In this document: one piece after another, positions 34,869-35,626 of the stretch
Layout of the letters: each line of letters starts with the position of its first letter
Numbering within the stretch: the stretch's first letter is position 1
Assembly: GCF_014268615.1 (NCBI RefSeq)
Contig: NZ_JABWQV010000029.1
Coordinates: 1 to 35,626 of the forward strand
Direction: 5' to 3'
From: Pseudomonas tehranensis
Lineage (GTDB): Bacteria; Pseudomonadota; Gammaproteobacteria; Pseudomonadales; Pseudomonadaceae
Length of the DNA: 35,626 bases
Notes under the pieces: generated by a model
What the model saw: only the letters and a program-made list of their open reading frames with translations
Database searches by the model: none
Told to the model about the DNA's origin: nothing
Translations under genes and position numbers: made by a program

Positions 34869-34955
34869 ATGCTTGAGCAAGCTCGTCTGACCGCCGAGCT
34901 GTTTTTGGATAAGGGACTGCCCACAAGGCAGATTGAAGGTGCTGACCTGGCATGA
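34869..34955 (+). CDS. Possible 28-residue peptide
   Basis: The ATG at 34869, with GGGAG 9 bases and AGG 3 bases before it, opens a frame whose product (MLEQARLTAELFLDKGLP, then TRQIEGADLA) has an ordinary soluble-protein composition, unlike most random frames. It would be the first frame on a transcript from 34806. No homologue comes to mind; it may equally be the remnant of a longer gene or chance. Confidence 0.2.
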   Translation: MLEQARLTAELFLDKGLPTRQIEGADLA

Positions 34956-35253
34956 CCGTCCGGTGACAAGGACGAGAAACGTCGGCGAAGATCCTCATGA
35001 CGCGCGGGGTCGACCCTCGAAAGTTGACAATGCCTGAAGGTTTTTCGCTGTTTCTCTTCGTTGTAGCGCATTTGCGTAGCAGCCCTTCGATAACACTACA
35101 CAACCGATGCACGACCCCGTCGACGTTTGACGGCCGGATGCTGACGGCCTGGTTTCGGTGCTAGCCATACAGCACTGGGCAGGCGCTTACCGAAAGAAGC
35201 GAAGTTTTTGCGAACCACCAGACAGATCAACCAAATGGTCAAGGGGCTTACAC

Positions 35254-35583
35254 ATGAATCTGAATAATCAACCATCTATTGATGAACTGGCTCGCATATT
35301 CGCAGCGCACAAGGACACCCTGGACAGCCATATCCTGTGGATCAGCAAGAATGGCCAAGTCCACATGGATTGCCTGTCGCCGTTCACACAGGAAGACGAA
35401 TTCGAGAAAAACCAGCAAGACCTGTGTGCCCGACTGAAGATGTACCGCCGCGGCCAAGGTTATGTTGGCAAGAAGGCCGCAGCCGACAAAGACTTCATTG
35501 GCAACGTGCTGCAAACGCTGACTCAGGCCTGGCAGTCGATGCAAAACACCTCCAAAGTGCAGGTCATCGACCGCTTGTGCTGA
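35254..35583 (+). CDS. Conserved-looking protein of unknown function, 109 aa
   Basis: This soluble 109-residue protein has no signal peptide. It begins with a helical segment (PSIDELARIFAAHKDTLD), then a short strand (HILWISKNGQVHMDCL), a charged loop (TQEDEFEKNQ) and a basic middle (LKMYRRGQGYVGKKAAADKDFI). It ends with a helix and strand finishing VQVIDRLC. I believe similar proteins occur across Pseudomonas, but I know no function. ATG 35254 is preceded by AAGGGG at 7 bases; the longer frame to 35158 lacks such a site. A perfect palindromic hairpin follows the stop. Confidence 0.78.
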   Translation: MNLNNQPSIDELARIFAAHKDTLDSHILWISKNGQVHMDCLSPFTQEDEFEKNQQDLCARLKMYRRGQGYVGKKAAADKDFIGNVLQTLTQAWQSMQNTSKVQVIDRLC

Positions 35584-35598
35584 TCGCGCTTAAGACAA

Positions 35599-35626
35599 AG
35601 GCCCGTTCCTGATCAGGAACGGGCCT
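35599..35626 (+). terminator. Palindromic terminator hairpin at window edge
   Basis: AGGCCCGTTCCTGATCAGGAACGGGCCT is a complete palindrome directly after the 109-residue gene. The window ends at its last base, so a following T run cannot be seen. Confidence 0.75.

Larger units (their letters stand above)
34715..35253. other. Intergenic stretch with dyad, promoter-like site and no sure gene
   Basis: These 539 bases carry no convincing long gene. Two minus-strand frames of 115 and 121 codons (34724-35071 and 34747-35112) overlap each other out of phase and look like chance. A dyad at 34776-34801, a promoter-like pair at 34806-34834 and a 28-codon plus-strand frame at 34869-34955 are listed separately. 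The stretch could hold a long leader or a small RNA for the gene at 35254. Confidence 0.5.

Noticed and set aside
34724..35112. Two overlapping minus-strand frames of 115 and 121 codons
   Set aside because: They overlap out of phase, have no good ribosome site or domain, and no codon-use preference that picks one of them; left as unexplained intergenic DNA.

Overview
The window looks like a chromosomal segment of a Pseudomonas, most likely of the P. fluorescens group. The grounds are high GC with GC-rich third positions, REP/REPIN palindromes in the TGTGGGAGCGAGCC...GCTCGCTCCCACA form between genes, a lexA2-imuA-imuB-dnaE2 mutagenesis cassette with its own LexA2-type operator, and a CysI beginning MYVYDEYDQ. 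The species call is inference from memory; no search was run. No rRNA, tRNA, CRISPR array, transposase or prophage gene was recognised.

Layout. 1-2650: a 37-residue membrane peptide on the minus strand, then cysI (sulfite reductase) overlapping a DUF934 gene, closed by a strong terminator. 2700-6270: SohB-type protease, histidine phosphatase, SCP2-like protein and a LysR regulator, separated by REP pairs. 6340-9380: YdcH-like protein, exported DUF4142 protein, an AT-richer gap, an orphan one-chain phenylalanyl-tRNA synthetase-like gene, and a disordered acidic protein. 9470-17500 (minus strand): the SOS translesion cassette lexA2-imuA-imuB-dnaE2, followed by an orphan hybrid histidine kinase. 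17570-19760: an AraC regulator divergent from an outer-membrane Phenol_MetA_deg-type protein. 19890-22960 (minus strand): a compact operon of a cytochrome c5-like lipoprotein, a Tat-exported ALO-type flavoprotein and a Tat-exported PLP enzyme. 23260-27740: a LysR regulator divergent from a GMC oxidoreductase and an MHS-family transporter. 27780-31880 (minus strand): a TonB receptor with its FecR/FecI-type cell-surface signalling pair under a Fur-box-like site. 31950-35626: a stand-alone receiver protein, topoisomerase III, a palindromic repeat, a roughly 540-base stretch with a possible promoter and dyad, and a 109-residue conserved-looking unknown protein with a palindromic terminator at the window edge.

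Working together. In the SOS cassette LexA2 should repress its own promoter, and the three downstream products form the ImuA/ImuB/DnaE2 mutasome. The cytochrome c/ALO/PLP operon predicts an oxidation carried out entirely in the cell envelope. The sigma/anti-sigma/receptor set is a standard iron-starvation signalling loop.

The least explained items are the PheRS-like gene at 7861-9021, whose inferred amino-acid pocket residues differ from true PheRS, and the envelope oxidase operon at 19894-22962.
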